Positions 52,188-58,930 of a DNA stretch of 64,000 nt are shown here, one piece after another (the first letter of the stretch is position 1; every line of letters starts with the position of its first letter). The position numbers were made by a program, and so were the translations under genes. Source of the DNA: Streptococcus mitis (GTDB lineage Bacteria; Bacillota; Bacilli; Lactobacillales; Streptococcaceae); NCBI RefSeq assembly GCF_000722765.2, contig NZ_CP028415.1, positions 1,680,501-1,744,500 of the forward strand, in the 5' to 3' direction. The notes below the pieces were generated by a model. That model made no database searches. It had not been told where the DNA came from and saw only the letters and a program-made list of their open reading frames with translations.

Positions 52188-52946
52188 CTAAACTCCTCCA
52201 AATCGGCGATGACGACGATTGTAGGCAAGAATGGCTTCCTGCAAGGCCGCCTCGTCAAAATCAGGCCACAAGGTGTCTGTAAAATAGAGCTCACTATAGG
52301 CTCCCTGCCATGGAAGGAAATTGCTCAAACGCAATTCTCCACTAGTACGGATAATCAAGTCTGGGTCTCGTAACTCCTTAGGCAAATGCTGGGTGAAGAG
52401 ATAGTTGCCAATCAATTCCTCTGTGATGTCACCTGGGTTGATTTTGGCATCTAACACATCCTGGGAAATCAACTTAAGAGCCTGTGTAATCTCAGCACGT
52501 CCACCATAGTTGAGGGCAAAATTAAGAATCAAACCTGTGTTGTTCTTAGTCAATTCCTCAGCCTTGGTCAGTGCTTCAAAAGTTTGCTTAGGCAGGCGGT
52601 CTGTCTCCCCAATCATTTGAATCTTAACATTATTCGCATGCAATTCCGGGACATAATTATCATAAAACTCTACTGGCAAGTTCATGATAAACTTGACTTC
52701 CTGATCTGGACGGGTCCAGTTTTCTGTAGAAAAAGCATAGACCGTAATCACCTTGACACCTAGTTTGTTGGCTGCCTTAGTCACAGTTTGCAATGCTTCC
52801 ATGCCCGCCTTATGTCCAAAAACTCGCGGTTGCATACGTTTTTTAGCCCAACGGCCATTGCCATCCATGATGATGCCGATATGAGCAGGAACCTGTGTCG
52901 GAACCTCTACTTCTACAGCCTTATCTTTCTTAAAAAATCCAAACAT
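52188..52946 (-). CDS. uppS: Undecaprenyl pyrophosphate synthase (cis-isoprenyl transferase)
   Basis: Builds the C55 lipid carrier for cell-wall precursors; the uppP product in this window recycles it. The 252 residues start MFGFFKKDKAVEVEVP; an ATG six codons earlier is less usual. Seen are IGIIMDGNGRWAKKR (catalytic D28), STENWTRP and RTSGELRLSNF with LPWQGAYSELYF. It is first in the uppS-cdsA-eep-proS operon. Confidence 0.96.
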   Translation of the reverse strand: MFGFFKKDKAVEVEVPTQVPAHIGIIMDGNGRWAKKRMQPRVFGHKAGMEALQTVTKAANKLGVKVITVYAFSTENWTRPDQEVKFIMNLPVEFYDNYVPELHANNVKIQMIGETDRLPKQTFEALTKAEELTKNNTGLILNFALNYGGRAEITQALKLISQDVLDAKINPGDITEELIGNYLFTQHLPKELRDPDLIIRTSGELRLSNFLPWQGAYSELYFTDTLWPDFDEAALQEAILAYNRRHRRFGGV

Positions 52947-52978
52947 GATCTTATTCCTATTCAAAAATCTATCGTTTC

Positions 52979-52987
52979 ATTATACCA
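52979..52987 (-). promoter_or_regulatory. Extended -10 promoter of the uppS operon
   Basis: TGGTATAAT on the minus strand (TATAAT at 52979-52984), about 32 bp before the start codon; no clear -35. A BOX element begins about 36 bp upstream. Confidence 0.55.
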
Positions 52988-53022
52988 TATTTCCCTATTT
53001 TCTTCTATCACTAAGCTATTTA

Positions 53023-53133
53023 TACTCTTCGAAAATCTCTTCAAACCACGTCAGCTCTATCTGCAACCTCAAAACAGTGTTTTGAGCAACCTGCGGCTAG
53101 CTTCCTAGTTTGCTCTTTGATTTTCATTGAGTA
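53023..53133 (+). repeat. BOX element (short form) upstream of uppS
   Basis: Nearly identical to the copy at 1755-1865: TACTCTTCGAAAATCTC at one end, TTTTCATTGAGTA at the other, no central segment. Confidence 0.87.
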
Positions 53134-53162
53134 TTATTCTCAGGCACAAAGCCCATTTCCAA

Positions 53163-53256
53163 AAAAATAAGCCGCCTGATTTGGCGACTTTATTTTTTAT
53201 AGGGAGATTATTATAAAAAAGTTTTAGGAGTTTAAGTTAAGGTCTTCTTAACTTAT
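53163..53256 (-). ncRNA. CiaR-controlled small RNA (csRNA), first copy
   Basis: About 94 nt, ends approximate. The 5' part is ACCTTAACTTAAACTCCTAAAAC, split here by a short hairpin. The middle carries ATAATAATCTCCC, complementary to a Shine-Dalgarno plus start codon. It ends in the terminator GTCGCC-AAATCA-GGCGGC with a T run. It matches the csRNA layout known from pneumococcus; those RNAs base-pair with comC and other mRNAs. Confidence 0.82.
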
Positions 53257-53262
53257 GAGCTT

Positions 53263-53295
53263 AGTATACACTTCCTAGCTTAAAGTTTCCTTAAG
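53263..53295 (-). promoter_or_regulatory. CiaR-type promoter of first csRNA
   Basis: CTTAAG-N5-TTTAAG (53279-53295), exactly 10 bp, TATACT (53263-53268). The CiaR box overlaps the stop region of the nucleotidyltransferase gene. Confidence 0.85.
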
Positions 53296-53863
53296 TATTT
53301 TTAAAAATCAATTTTTTCCATTTTTCCTGCCAATTTTTCTTGGATAGACGTGTTCGATAAAGTTCCATTCGGTCTTCATTCTCTAAAAAATGAGGAGTTG
53401 GACGAACTTGAAAATTCAAAATATCCTCCAAACTATAAGGTGCATAGAGTTCAAAATCTGATTCTTCATTCAAGCGCAGTCCAACTGCCGTACATCGTTC
53501 TGGATACTTACTCATAGCATCACAAGAGCTGCTATAGGGAGCAGTATGAGGACTGTGCTGGTGCATATAGACCTGATTTTTCAATTCCCACTGGTACTGA
53601 GGAAAATCCTCTCGCAGTTTTTTCTCTAGGGACAAGGTTTCCTCATAAGAAATATCTGGATCAAAGAAAATCACATCTACATCTGTTTCACAGTCAAAAG
53701 GGGATTTGTCTGACAAGAGATTCCAGATAAAATTTCTGACTGAACCTGCTGACAACCACGAGTCTTTCAGACCAAGGTTTCGGATAGTTTCTAGAATAGC
53801 CATCATATCCGGATTTTCTCTAAAAACCTCTAGAATTTCTTGCTTATTTTTCATTGTACTCAT
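53291..53863 (-). CDS. Nucleotidyltransferase-like protein (DUF925/NTP_transf_6)
   Basis: The 190 residues have [14 protein letters not shown] followed by [12 protein letters not shown], which looks like the G-S and D-x-D metal site of nucleotidyltransferases. The C-terminal half has the family's R-T-L-repeat-like segment ([24 protein letters not shown]). Substrate unknown. It overlaps the 3' end of ruvB by 20 bases if it starts at 53863, or by 11 from the ATG at 53854, which is equally possible. It is co-transcribed with ruvB. Confidence 0.8.
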   Translation of the reverse strand: MSTMKNKQEILEVFRENPDMMAILETIRNLGLKDSWLSAGSVRNFIWNLLSDKSPFDCETDVDVIFFDPDISYEETLSLEKKLREDFPQYQWELKNQVYMHQHSPHTAPYSSSCDAMSKYPERCTAVGLRLNEESDFELYAPYSLEDILNFQVRPTPHFLENEDRMELYRTRLSKKNWQEKWKKLIFKNT

Positions 53864-54842
53864 AACCTAAATGCTCATATGCCTTAGCAGTCGCCACCCG
53901 TCCAGACCGTGTCCGCATGATAAAACCTTTTTGAATCAAGTAAGGCTCATACATATCTTCAACTGTCTCACGTTCTTCTGCTATGTTAACAGAAAGAGTT
54001 CCTAAGCCGACAGGACCACCACCGTATATCTCAATCATGGTGCGAAGGATTTTTTGATCCACATAGTCCAAACCTTCATGGTCAACATCCAGTATAGTCA
54101 AAGCCTTATCGGTAATAAGATCATCGATAACCCCATTCCCCATAATCTGGGCAAAATCGCGCACGCGCTTGAGGAGACGATTGGCAATACGAGGGGTCCC
54201 ACGACTACGTAGGGCCAACTCAGATGCTGCCTCATGAGTGATTTCCATCTCAAAAATATCTGCCGTCCGCTCGACAATTTCTGTCAAGTCAGCATGAGCA
54301 TAATACTCCATATGCCCCGTAATCCCAAAACGTGCCCGTAGCGGATTTGAGAGCATACCTGCCCGAGTCGTCGCACCAATCAAGGTAAAAGGTGGCAACT
54401 CCAAATGAACACTGCGACTGCCTTCACCAGCACCAATCATGATATCAATGTAAAAGTCCTCCATGGCACTATAAAGTACCTCTTCCACCGACATAGGCAA
54501 GCGATGAATCTCATCAATAAAAAGGACATCCCCAGGCTCTAAGTCATTCAAAATCGCTACCAGATCTCCGGCTTTTTCAATGACTGGACCCGAAGTCTGC
54601 TTGAGATTGACACCCAGTTCATTGGCAATAACAAAAGCCATGGTCGTTTTCCCGAGGCCTGGAGGGCCAAACAAAAGCACATGATCCAGCGCCTCATCCC
54701 GCATTTTGGCGGCCTCGATAAAGATTTGGAGCTGGTCCTTGACCTTGTCCTGCCCAATATATTCACGTAAGTACTGAGGACGGAGCGTGCGTTCTACTAA
54801 CTCCTCGTCCCCCATTATCTCATTGTCTAAAATTCTACTCAT
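53844..54842 (-). CDS. ruvB: Holliday junction branch-migration ATPase RuvB
   Basis: Hexameric motor that drives branch migration with RuvA. The 332 residues have Walker [10 protein letters not shown] (59-67), Walker [10 protein letters not shown], sensor region GATTRAGML, and the C-terminal winged helix ([15 protein letters not shown]). The promoter TTGTTT-N17-TATAAT ends six bases before the ATG at 54842, so the mRNA is probably leaderless or nearly so. It is not next to ruvA. Confidence 0.96.
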   Translation of the reverse strand: MSRILDNEIMGDEELVERTLRPQYLREYIGQDKVKDQLQIFIEAAKMRDEALDHVLLFGPPGLGKTTMAFVIANELGVNLKQTSGPVIEKAGDLVAILNDLEPGDVLFIDEIHRLPMSVEEVLYSAMEDFYIDIMIGAGEGSRSVHLELPPFTLIGATTRAGMLSNPLRARFGITGHMEYYAHADLTEIVERTADIFEMEITHEAASELALRSRGTPRIANRLLKRVRDFAQIMGNGVIDDLITDKALTILDVDHEGLDYVDQKILRTMIEIYGGGPVGLGTLSVNIAEERETVEDMYEPYLIQKGFIMRTRSGRVATAKAYEHLGYEYNEK

Positions 54843-54848
54843 GGCTCT

Positions 54849-54877
54849 ATTATATCAAAAATCCAAGCCACAAACAA
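54849..54877 (-). promoter_or_regulatory. ruvB promoter immediately before the start codon
   Basis: TTGTTT (54872-54877), 17 bp, TATAAT (54849-54854). Transcription would begin at or within a base or two of the ATG (54842). No Shine-Dalgarno is present. Confidence 0.7.
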
Positions 54878-54899
54878 AAAAGCCACCCGATTGGGTGAC
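54876..54899 (-). terminator. csRNA-like terminator upstream of ruvB
   Basis: GTCACCC-AATC-GGGTGGC-TTTTTTG on the minus strand, almost the same as the csRNA terminators at 55307 and 55502, but with no CiaR box upstream. Probably a csRNA relic. Confidence 0.6.
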
Positions 54900-54919
54900 T
54901 CCTGAGTTTAGCACTTATG

Positions 54920-54928
54920 TGGTATAAT
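54920..54928 (+). promoter_or_regulatory. Extended -10 promoter of the Fst-like toxin gene
   Basis: TGGTATAAT with no good -35; predicted transcript about 54936-55116. Confidence 0.6.
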
Positions 54929-54975
54929 ATCATACGGCACTACTACACCGCCTACGAAAGGAGGTGAGATAGCCC

Positions 54976-55068
54976 ATGATGGAACTAATCCTTAAAACTA
55001 TCATCGGACCAATTGTGGTCGGTGTCGTTCTTCGCTTAGTCGATAAATGGCTAAACAAAGATAGATAG
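54976..55068 (+). CDS. Fst-family type I toxin-like peptide
   Basis: A 30-residue peptide with start MMELILKTIIGPIVVGVV and end DKWLNKDR: a single membrane helix with the invariant Pro followed by a basic-polar tail, as in Fst of plasmid pAD1. AGGAGG (54959-54964) precedes ATG with good spacing. ACACCGCCT (54945-54953) can pair with that Shine-Dalgarno, the 'upstream helix' that delays translation in pAD1. The gene ends just before a bidirectional terminator shared with a convergent antisense RNA. Function inferred from layout and family: membrane-active toxin silenced by the RNA. ATG at 54976 or 54979 may be used. Confidence 0.82.
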   Translation: MMELILKTIIGPIVVGVVLRLVDKWLNKDR

Positions 55069-55072
55069 TGTC

Positions 55073-55116
55073 AAAAAGACCCCAAGCTTAATGTGGAAGT
55101 TAGCTTGGGGTCTTTT
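55073..55116. terminator. Bidirectional terminator shared by toxin mRNA and antisense RNA
   Basis: AAAAAGACCCCAAGC and GCTTGGGGTCTTTT form a 12-13-bp stem with A and T tracts on both sides. Confidence 0.85.
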
Positions 55117-55148
55117 CTAGTCCATGATATAGAACTAATCCTCAATTC
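55073..55148 (-). ncRNA. Antisense RNA (RNA II-like antitoxin) of the Fst-type locus
   Basis: About 75 nt, starting after the promoter at 55155-55183. It is antisense to the toxin mRNA at the shared terminator. It also contains the complement of 55122-55141, a near copy of the toxin's start region (54974-54991), so it can cover the toxin ribosome-binding and start region. This is the RNA I/RNA II geometry of the pAD1 par module. Confidence 0.75.
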
Positions 55149-55154
55149 CTCTCC

Positions 55155-55183
55155 ATTATCCCACAGTTCACGAATTTTGTCAA
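55155..55183 (-). promoter_or_regulatory. Antisense RNA promoter
   Basis: TTGACA (55178-55183), 17 bp, GATAAT (55155-55160): much stronger than the toxin promoter, as expected for an antitoxin RNA. Confidence 0.8.
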
Positions 55184-55306
55184 AGGTTTATATTCTCATC
55201 CATTCAACTTCTCCAACTTTAGAATCTGTCCAATAAAGTTTATAAGATTGAGAGAAAGTTATCAAAAATTATTTTTAGGATAGTCCCAAAAATCCTGAAA
55301 TAGAGC

Positions 55307-55404
55307 CAAAAAACTCCACCTGATTGGGTGGAGTTAAGGGAGATTATTATGAAAAAGAAAAGTTTAGGTTTTTATTAAATAAAGTTAGGAGGTCTTTATT
55401 TAAT
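55307..55404 (-). ncRNA. CiaR-controlled small RNA (csRNA), second copy
   Basis: About 98 nt, ends approximate. It carries AAATAAAGACCTCCTAAC in the 5' half and CATAATAATCTCCC in the middle, both able to pair with Shine-Dalgarno regions, and ends in AACTCCACC-CAATCA-GGTGGAGTTTTTTG. It is a close copy of the one at 55502. Confidence 0.87.
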
Positions 55405-55410
55405 AACTAT

Positions 55411-55443
55411 ATGATATAAGACGAAGCTTAAAACTAGCTTAAC
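55411..55443 (-). promoter_or_regulatory. CiaR-type promoter of second csRNA
   Basis: GTTAAG-N5-TTTAAG (55427-55443), 10 bp, TATCAT (55411-55416). Confidence 0.85.
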
Positions 55444-55501
55444 TTTTTCTCAAATTTTACTATTTTGCAAAAAAAATTCTATCACCATCACCTACCCACG
55501 A

Positions 55502-55595
55502 AAAAAGCCACCTGATTTGGTGGCTTCAGTAGGAGATTATGATGAAAAAAAGTTTTAGGATTTCATTAAATAAAGTTAGGAGGTCTTTATTTAAT
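55502..55595 (-). ncRNA. CiaR-controlled small RNA (csRNA), third copy
   Basis: About 94 nt, ends approximate, with AAATAAAGACCTCCTAAC and CATCATAATCTCC segments and the terminator AAGCCACC-AAATCA-GGTGGCTTTTTT. It lies about 55 nt downstream of the end of the acetyltransferase gene. Confidence 0.87.
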
Positions 55596-55601
55596 GACTA
55601 T

Positions 55602-55634
55602 ATGATACTAGACCAGCCTTAAACTTTGCTTAAG
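55602..55634 (-). promoter_or_regulatory. CiaR-type promoter of third csRNA
   Basis: CTTAAG-N5-TTTAAG (55618-55634), 10 bp, TATCAT (55602-55607). Confidence 0.85.
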
Positions 55635-55649
55635 AAAAAACAATTTTTG

Positions 55650-56066
55650 TTAATTTTTACGATTCACCCAAGTCATCCCTATACAATTATAGGTGGATAA
55701 GATTTCAAAGCCCATAGAACGATAGAAGCCCAAGGTTCTTTCTGTCTGTTCTGTTACCAGCTGGACTTGATAGGCATCTTTGTAATCTTCTAAAGCCTCT
55801 TTCATCAAGGCACTACCAATCCCTTGGCGCTGATAGCTAGGCAAAACAATCAAATCCTGTACAAAAACTGATGAAAGACCATCTCCAACCAAACGAATCA
55901 AGCCCACCACAGCATCGCCATCAAGCGCCAGATAAATCACTAATGAATGAGATAAGGCCTGCTCCAGCATCTCTGGTTGATGGGTATAATTTGTCCAACC
56001 GACAGCCTGATAGAGATGCAAAACATCCTCTAGCTTGACAATTTCTTGCTTTTTAATAGTAATCAT
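55650..56066 (-). CDS. GNAT-family N-acetyltransferase (small)
   Basis: The 138 residues have the acetyl-CoA motif LPSYQRQGIGSALMKEAL (Q-x-x-G-x-G) and QDLIVLPS strand. The C-terminal TERTLGFYRSMGFEIL is typical of GNAT proteins. The acceptor is unknown. It follows the next GNAT gene after 11 bases, so the two are likely one transcript ending before the csRNA promoters. The start at 56066 has AGGTG upstream. Confidence 0.86.
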   Translation of the reverse strand: MITIKKQEIVKLEDVLHLYQAVGWTNYTHQPEMLEQALSHSLVIYLALDGDAVVGLIRLVGDGLSSVFVQDLIVLPSYQRQGIGSALMKEALEDYKDAYQVQLVTEQTERTLGFYRSMGFEILSTYNCIGMTWVNRKN

Positions 56067-56077
56067 CTCAACACCTC

Positions 56078-56770
56078 TTAGAGTTCTCTCAAACTCTTGT
56101 ACTGTCGTCCATTTTGGTCAAAATTTTCAGGAGACAACCACGTTTCCAAACGATCTTTGACTTTGGGCCAGTCCTTATCGATCATAGACATCCAATCCGT
56201 ATCTCTGGTGCGACCTTTATAGATAACAGCTTGGCGGAAGGTTCCCTCGTAGATAAAGCCCAAACGTTCTGCTGCTTTTCTAGAAGGTAAATTTAGTGCA
56301 TCACATTTCCACTCATAACGGCGATAGTTGAGCTCTTCAAAGACATAACGGGCTAATAAAAACTGGGCTTCTGTCCCCATTCTTGTGTGCTTGAGAGTCG
56401 GAGAAAAGGTCACTGCTCCAACTTCAATGACGCGATTGGCTTGGTCAATGCGCATAAGCGAAAAAGTACCCAGAGCTTTACCAGTTGATTTATCGATAAT
56501 CGCGTAGTAAAAGCGATCCTTTCGCTCAATCATCTGCTTCAAAGCTACCATTAACTCTTCTAGATTAGCCACAGGTGGTTGAAAAAGGTAGGTCCACATC
56601 TCACGAGGACTATCTGGGCCATAAACAGCTAATAAATCCTCTGCATGCTTTTCCACCGATAGAGCTTCTATAATCGTATATCGCCCTTCTATCCGTACAA
56701 GTGAAGGCAAAACTCCAGGTGTATCATCTACAGGTTCACCAATCATCTGACCGTATTCATTTACTGGCAT
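56078..56770 (-). CDS. GNAT-family N-acetyltransferase (RimJ/RimL type)
   Basis: The 230 residues have the acetyltransf_3 pattern, with LGTFSLMRIDQANRVIEVGAV, RMGTEAQFLLARYVFEELNYRRYEWKCDALN and AAERLGFIYEGTFRQAVIYKGR. These are typical of RimJ/RimL-like enzymes that act on protein N-termini or small amines; the real substrate is unknown. TATACT about 45 bases upstream is a likely -10. First of a two-gene acetyltransferase unit. Confidence 0.87.
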   Translation of the reverse strand: MPVNEYGQMIGEPVDDTPGVLPSLVRIEGRYTIIEALSVEKHAEDLLAVYGPDSPREMWTYLFQPPVANLEELMVALKQMIERKDRFYYAIIDKSTGKALGTFSLMRIDQANRVIEVGAVTFSPTLKHTRMGTEAQFLLARYVFEELNYRRYEWKCDALNLPSRKAAERLGFIYEGTFRQAVIYKGRTRDTDWMSMIDKDWPKVKDRLETWLSPENFDQNGRQYKSLREL

Positions 56771-56835
56771 CGTTTTCTCCTTGTCTCACTCTTATAAGTT
56801 TCAAGATGTGAATAGTATACCACATCTCACACATA

Positions 56836-56863
56836 ATATTCAAAAAAGGAGTTTTTTGAATAT
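56836..56863. terminator. Perfect 12-bp hairpin, terminator-like
   Basis: ATATTCAAAAAA-GGAG-TTTTTTGAATAT, readable in both directions. On the minus strand it follows the YjdF remnant. Confidence 0.55.
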
Positions 56864-56876
56864 GGAAACGAGTGAG

Positions 56877-56960
56877 TTAATGCCCCTTGTTCTTCTCTCT
56901 ACGTTTTTGCTGTTTGCGTTCAAATTTCTCTTGTTTTAGTGTTTGCTTTTGTAGACTGGA
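56877..56960 (-). pseudogene. C-terminal remnant of a YjdF (DUF2992) protein
   Basis: An open stretch of 27 codons with no start codon reads SSLQKQTLKQEKFERK then QQKRREKNKGH and stops. The Lys/Gln/Arg-rich tail ending in K-x-K-x-GH is what I recall for the end of YjdF proteins. The rest of the gene is missing upstream, where a stop (56961-56963) interrupts the frame. The assignment is from memory of the family's tail. Confidence 0.45.
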
Positions 56961-57021
56961 CTACCAACCAGAACTGTGTTTTTATCTTAGTTGGAACTAT
57001 TATAGTACGGTTCAGCACTAT

Positions 57022-58255
57022 CTACAAATTCTTCAGATGTGTATCAAAAAAATTTATCGTAGCAAACCAAGAGTCTACACTTTCTTTCATTAATAAGCGC
57101 CAATCTTTTCGATAACGATAATTCGGTTGATAAGCAATCGTCAACATATGCCCTGTTTCATGATATTTTTTAAACAAAATGGATTCCCCTTTATAATGTG
57201 AAATGATATCATCTATCGCGGATGATGCATTCCATATTTCATCAACATCGCTTCCTAGTAATAATAAAGGAGAGGTAATTTTACTCACATCAATCTGAGC
57301 ACTTCTATCTTCAGGAATGTGTTTTCCAAAAAAACTTGTTTAACAAATAATTTCCTAACTGAAATTTTTGATAAGGAAGTTCCTTTTGTAAATATGTCCA
57401 AGAAGATGAATGAGAGTTGAGTTTTCCCTTTATTCCCTCAAATATTACATTTGAGGGGGAATTGAGTACCAAACATTGCACATCTTCCAAAATACTTTGT
57501 CCAGCCAGAACAAGCTCTGCTCCTTTAGAGCGACCATATATTCCTATTTTTGTATTATCAACTTGAGGATGATGATATAGAAAATCTTTCGCCTCCTCCA
57601 GACATTCTATTGGAATTCGTTCTAAATTTTGAGGTAATCCCTCTAAACCAAAATAAGCTATTGCAAGACAAATATAGCCTCTAGAAGATAAAAGTTGGGC
57701 AATATTCTGAGCTTTTTCAATTCTTCCCTCACTACCGCTGACAATAATCACGGCTGGCGCCCTTCTTAACTTTTCATCATAAAATAATCGACCTTGAAAA
57801 TGCTTGTCATAGATATCTTGATATCTTACTCCCAGATTCATATAACGCCTTACAAAACTTTGCTCCGCGACCACATCTTTCCCCAGCCTGATTTTAATTT
57901 CAACACCAAAACAATCTCGTAATGGAATTCTATCAAGAGAACTCGGTAATCTCCTTTTCCTATTCTTCAACGGTTTCGCATTAAAGAATAATCCCATTTC
58001 TGAAACCCCTTTATAAGATCCCGAAACAGATGCTGTCTGAGAGGTATCAATCATACCGTCCTGATTAGATAAAAAAATTGCGGTTGATTTCCATATAACA
58101 TCATGATCTAAAAGCAAGGGAGCATTTATACAGTAATAATCAAACAGGTACATTTCTACACAATACATTGCCCTTGGTTCTAAACCATTGATAGCAATAT
58201 AAAAAGATTCATCCGCTAAATCTGTTTGTGAAATCAGTTCTATGTTTACAGTCAT
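57022..58255 (-). pseudogene. Acyl-CoA thioesterase/BAAT-family alpha-beta hydrolase, frameshifted
   Basis: Two frames join into one protein of about 410 residues. The first (from 58255) has the BAAT N-terminal beta domain (1-135) and the hydrolase part with nucleophile serine in YGRSKGAE. The second (to 57022) has the acid in LLLGSDVDEIW and the histidine in YHETGHML. The frames meet at 57328-57334, a run of seven bases where six would restore FFGKHIPEDRSAQIDVSKI. The whole triad is thus coded, but split. Either a recent loss or a homopolymer error. It lies under the neighbouring MarR gene's operator. Substrate unknown; bacterial members are linked to acyl-CoA or detoxification. Confidence 0.82.
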
Positions 58256-58267
58256 ATCTTCTCCTTT

Positions 58268-58286
58268 TTGTTAATTCACTTAACAA
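58268..58286. promoter_or_regulatory. MarR-type operator upstream of the BAAT-family gene
   Basis: TTGTTAA-TTCAC-TTAACAA, a perfect 7-bp inverted repeat with a 5-bp spacer, lying 13 bases before the gene start. The same motif occurs at 58782-58800. Confidence 0.75.
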
Positions 58287-58311
58287 TTATATTTGAAATT
58301 TACCGTGACTT

Positions 58312-58767
58312 TTACCACGGTAATTCTCCCCACACCTTTTCAATATCATCCATCAATTTCACAACTGTTTGAAGTTCCCTCTTGCTATAGTTGTTTAAAA
58401 CTGAAAAGATTGATTTTTCAATATATGCTTGTTGCTCCTTATGGATTTTAAAAATTTCGATGCCTTTTTCAGATAATTTCAAATATTTATTTTTCCCATT
58501 ATTCGGATCAAAATCAAAAACAACTAAATTTTTTTGAATCAATCTCCTAACACTTTGAGTTATTGCACTTCTTGAAACTTCTAATAATTCAGATAATTTT
58601 ACTAGATTTAAGGGCTGATTTTCCCCAATCACAACAATCAAATGTACCTCATTCAACGTGATGGATTTGTCAACACCACTTTTATGTTGATTTTTTTTTA
58701 ACTGGTCAAACGCTAAAATAAATCTATTGAAACGATTATTAAATGCAATAAATTCTTTTTTATCCAT
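58312..58767 (-). CDS. MarR-family transcriptional regulator
   Basis: The 151 residues have a winged helix-turn-helix (VKLSELLEVSRSAITQSVRRLIQKNLV, about 58-84; wing DFDPNNGKNKYLKLSEKG). It lies upstream of and co-directional with the BAAT-family hydrolase gene. The identical operator TTGTTAA-N5-TTAACAA precedes both genes (58782-58800 and 58268-58286), so it probably represses itself and the hydrolase. The ligand is unknown. The start at 58767 has GAGAG just upstream. Confidence 0.87.
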   Translation of the reverse strand: MDKKEFIAFNNRFNRFILAFDQLKKNQHKSGVDKSITLNEVHLIVVIGENQPLNLVKLSELLEVSRSAITQSVRRLIQKNLVVFDFDPNNGKNKYLKLSEKGIEIFKIHKEQQAYIEKSIFSVLNNYSKRELQTVVKLMDDIEKVWGELPW

Positions 58768-58781
58768 AATCTCTCTTTCAT

Positions 58782-58800
58782 TTGTTAATCATATTAACAA
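58782..58800. promoter_or_regulatory. MarR-type operator upstream of the marR gene
   Basis: TTGTTAA-TCATA-TTAACAA, same arms and spacer length as the site at 58268-58286. Confidence 0.75.
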
Positions 58801-58821
58801 AACAGAAACTTCCTGTCAAAT

Positions 58822-58853
58822 AAAAAATCCTCCAGATTCTACTCTGAAGGATT
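58822..58853 (-). terminator. Terminator downstream of leuS
   Basis: AATCCTTCAGA / TCTGGAGGATT stem followed by TTTTTATTTG on the minus strand. Confidence 0.75.
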
Positions 58854-58859
58854 CCTATC

Positions 58860-58892
58860 TTATTTCACAACGATATTTACGAGTTTAGTTAG
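58860..58892 (-). repeat. Second copy of the leuS 3' end (11 codons)
   Basis: The minus strand reads LTKLVNIVVK and a stop, closely matching the real LeuS C-terminus NKLVNIVTK ending at 58931. It lies 38 bases beyond the functional stop codon and looks like a relic of replacement or duplication of the gene end. Confidence 0.65.
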
Positions 58893-58930
58893 CTCAGACA
58901 ATCTGAGTTTGAAACCAACAAATAAATTGG

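Noticed and set aside
53163..55595. csRNA repeats as a CRISPR array or mobile repeat family
   Set aside because: The copies have promoters and terminators, differ in length and spacing, and lack regular spacers or nearby cas genes.
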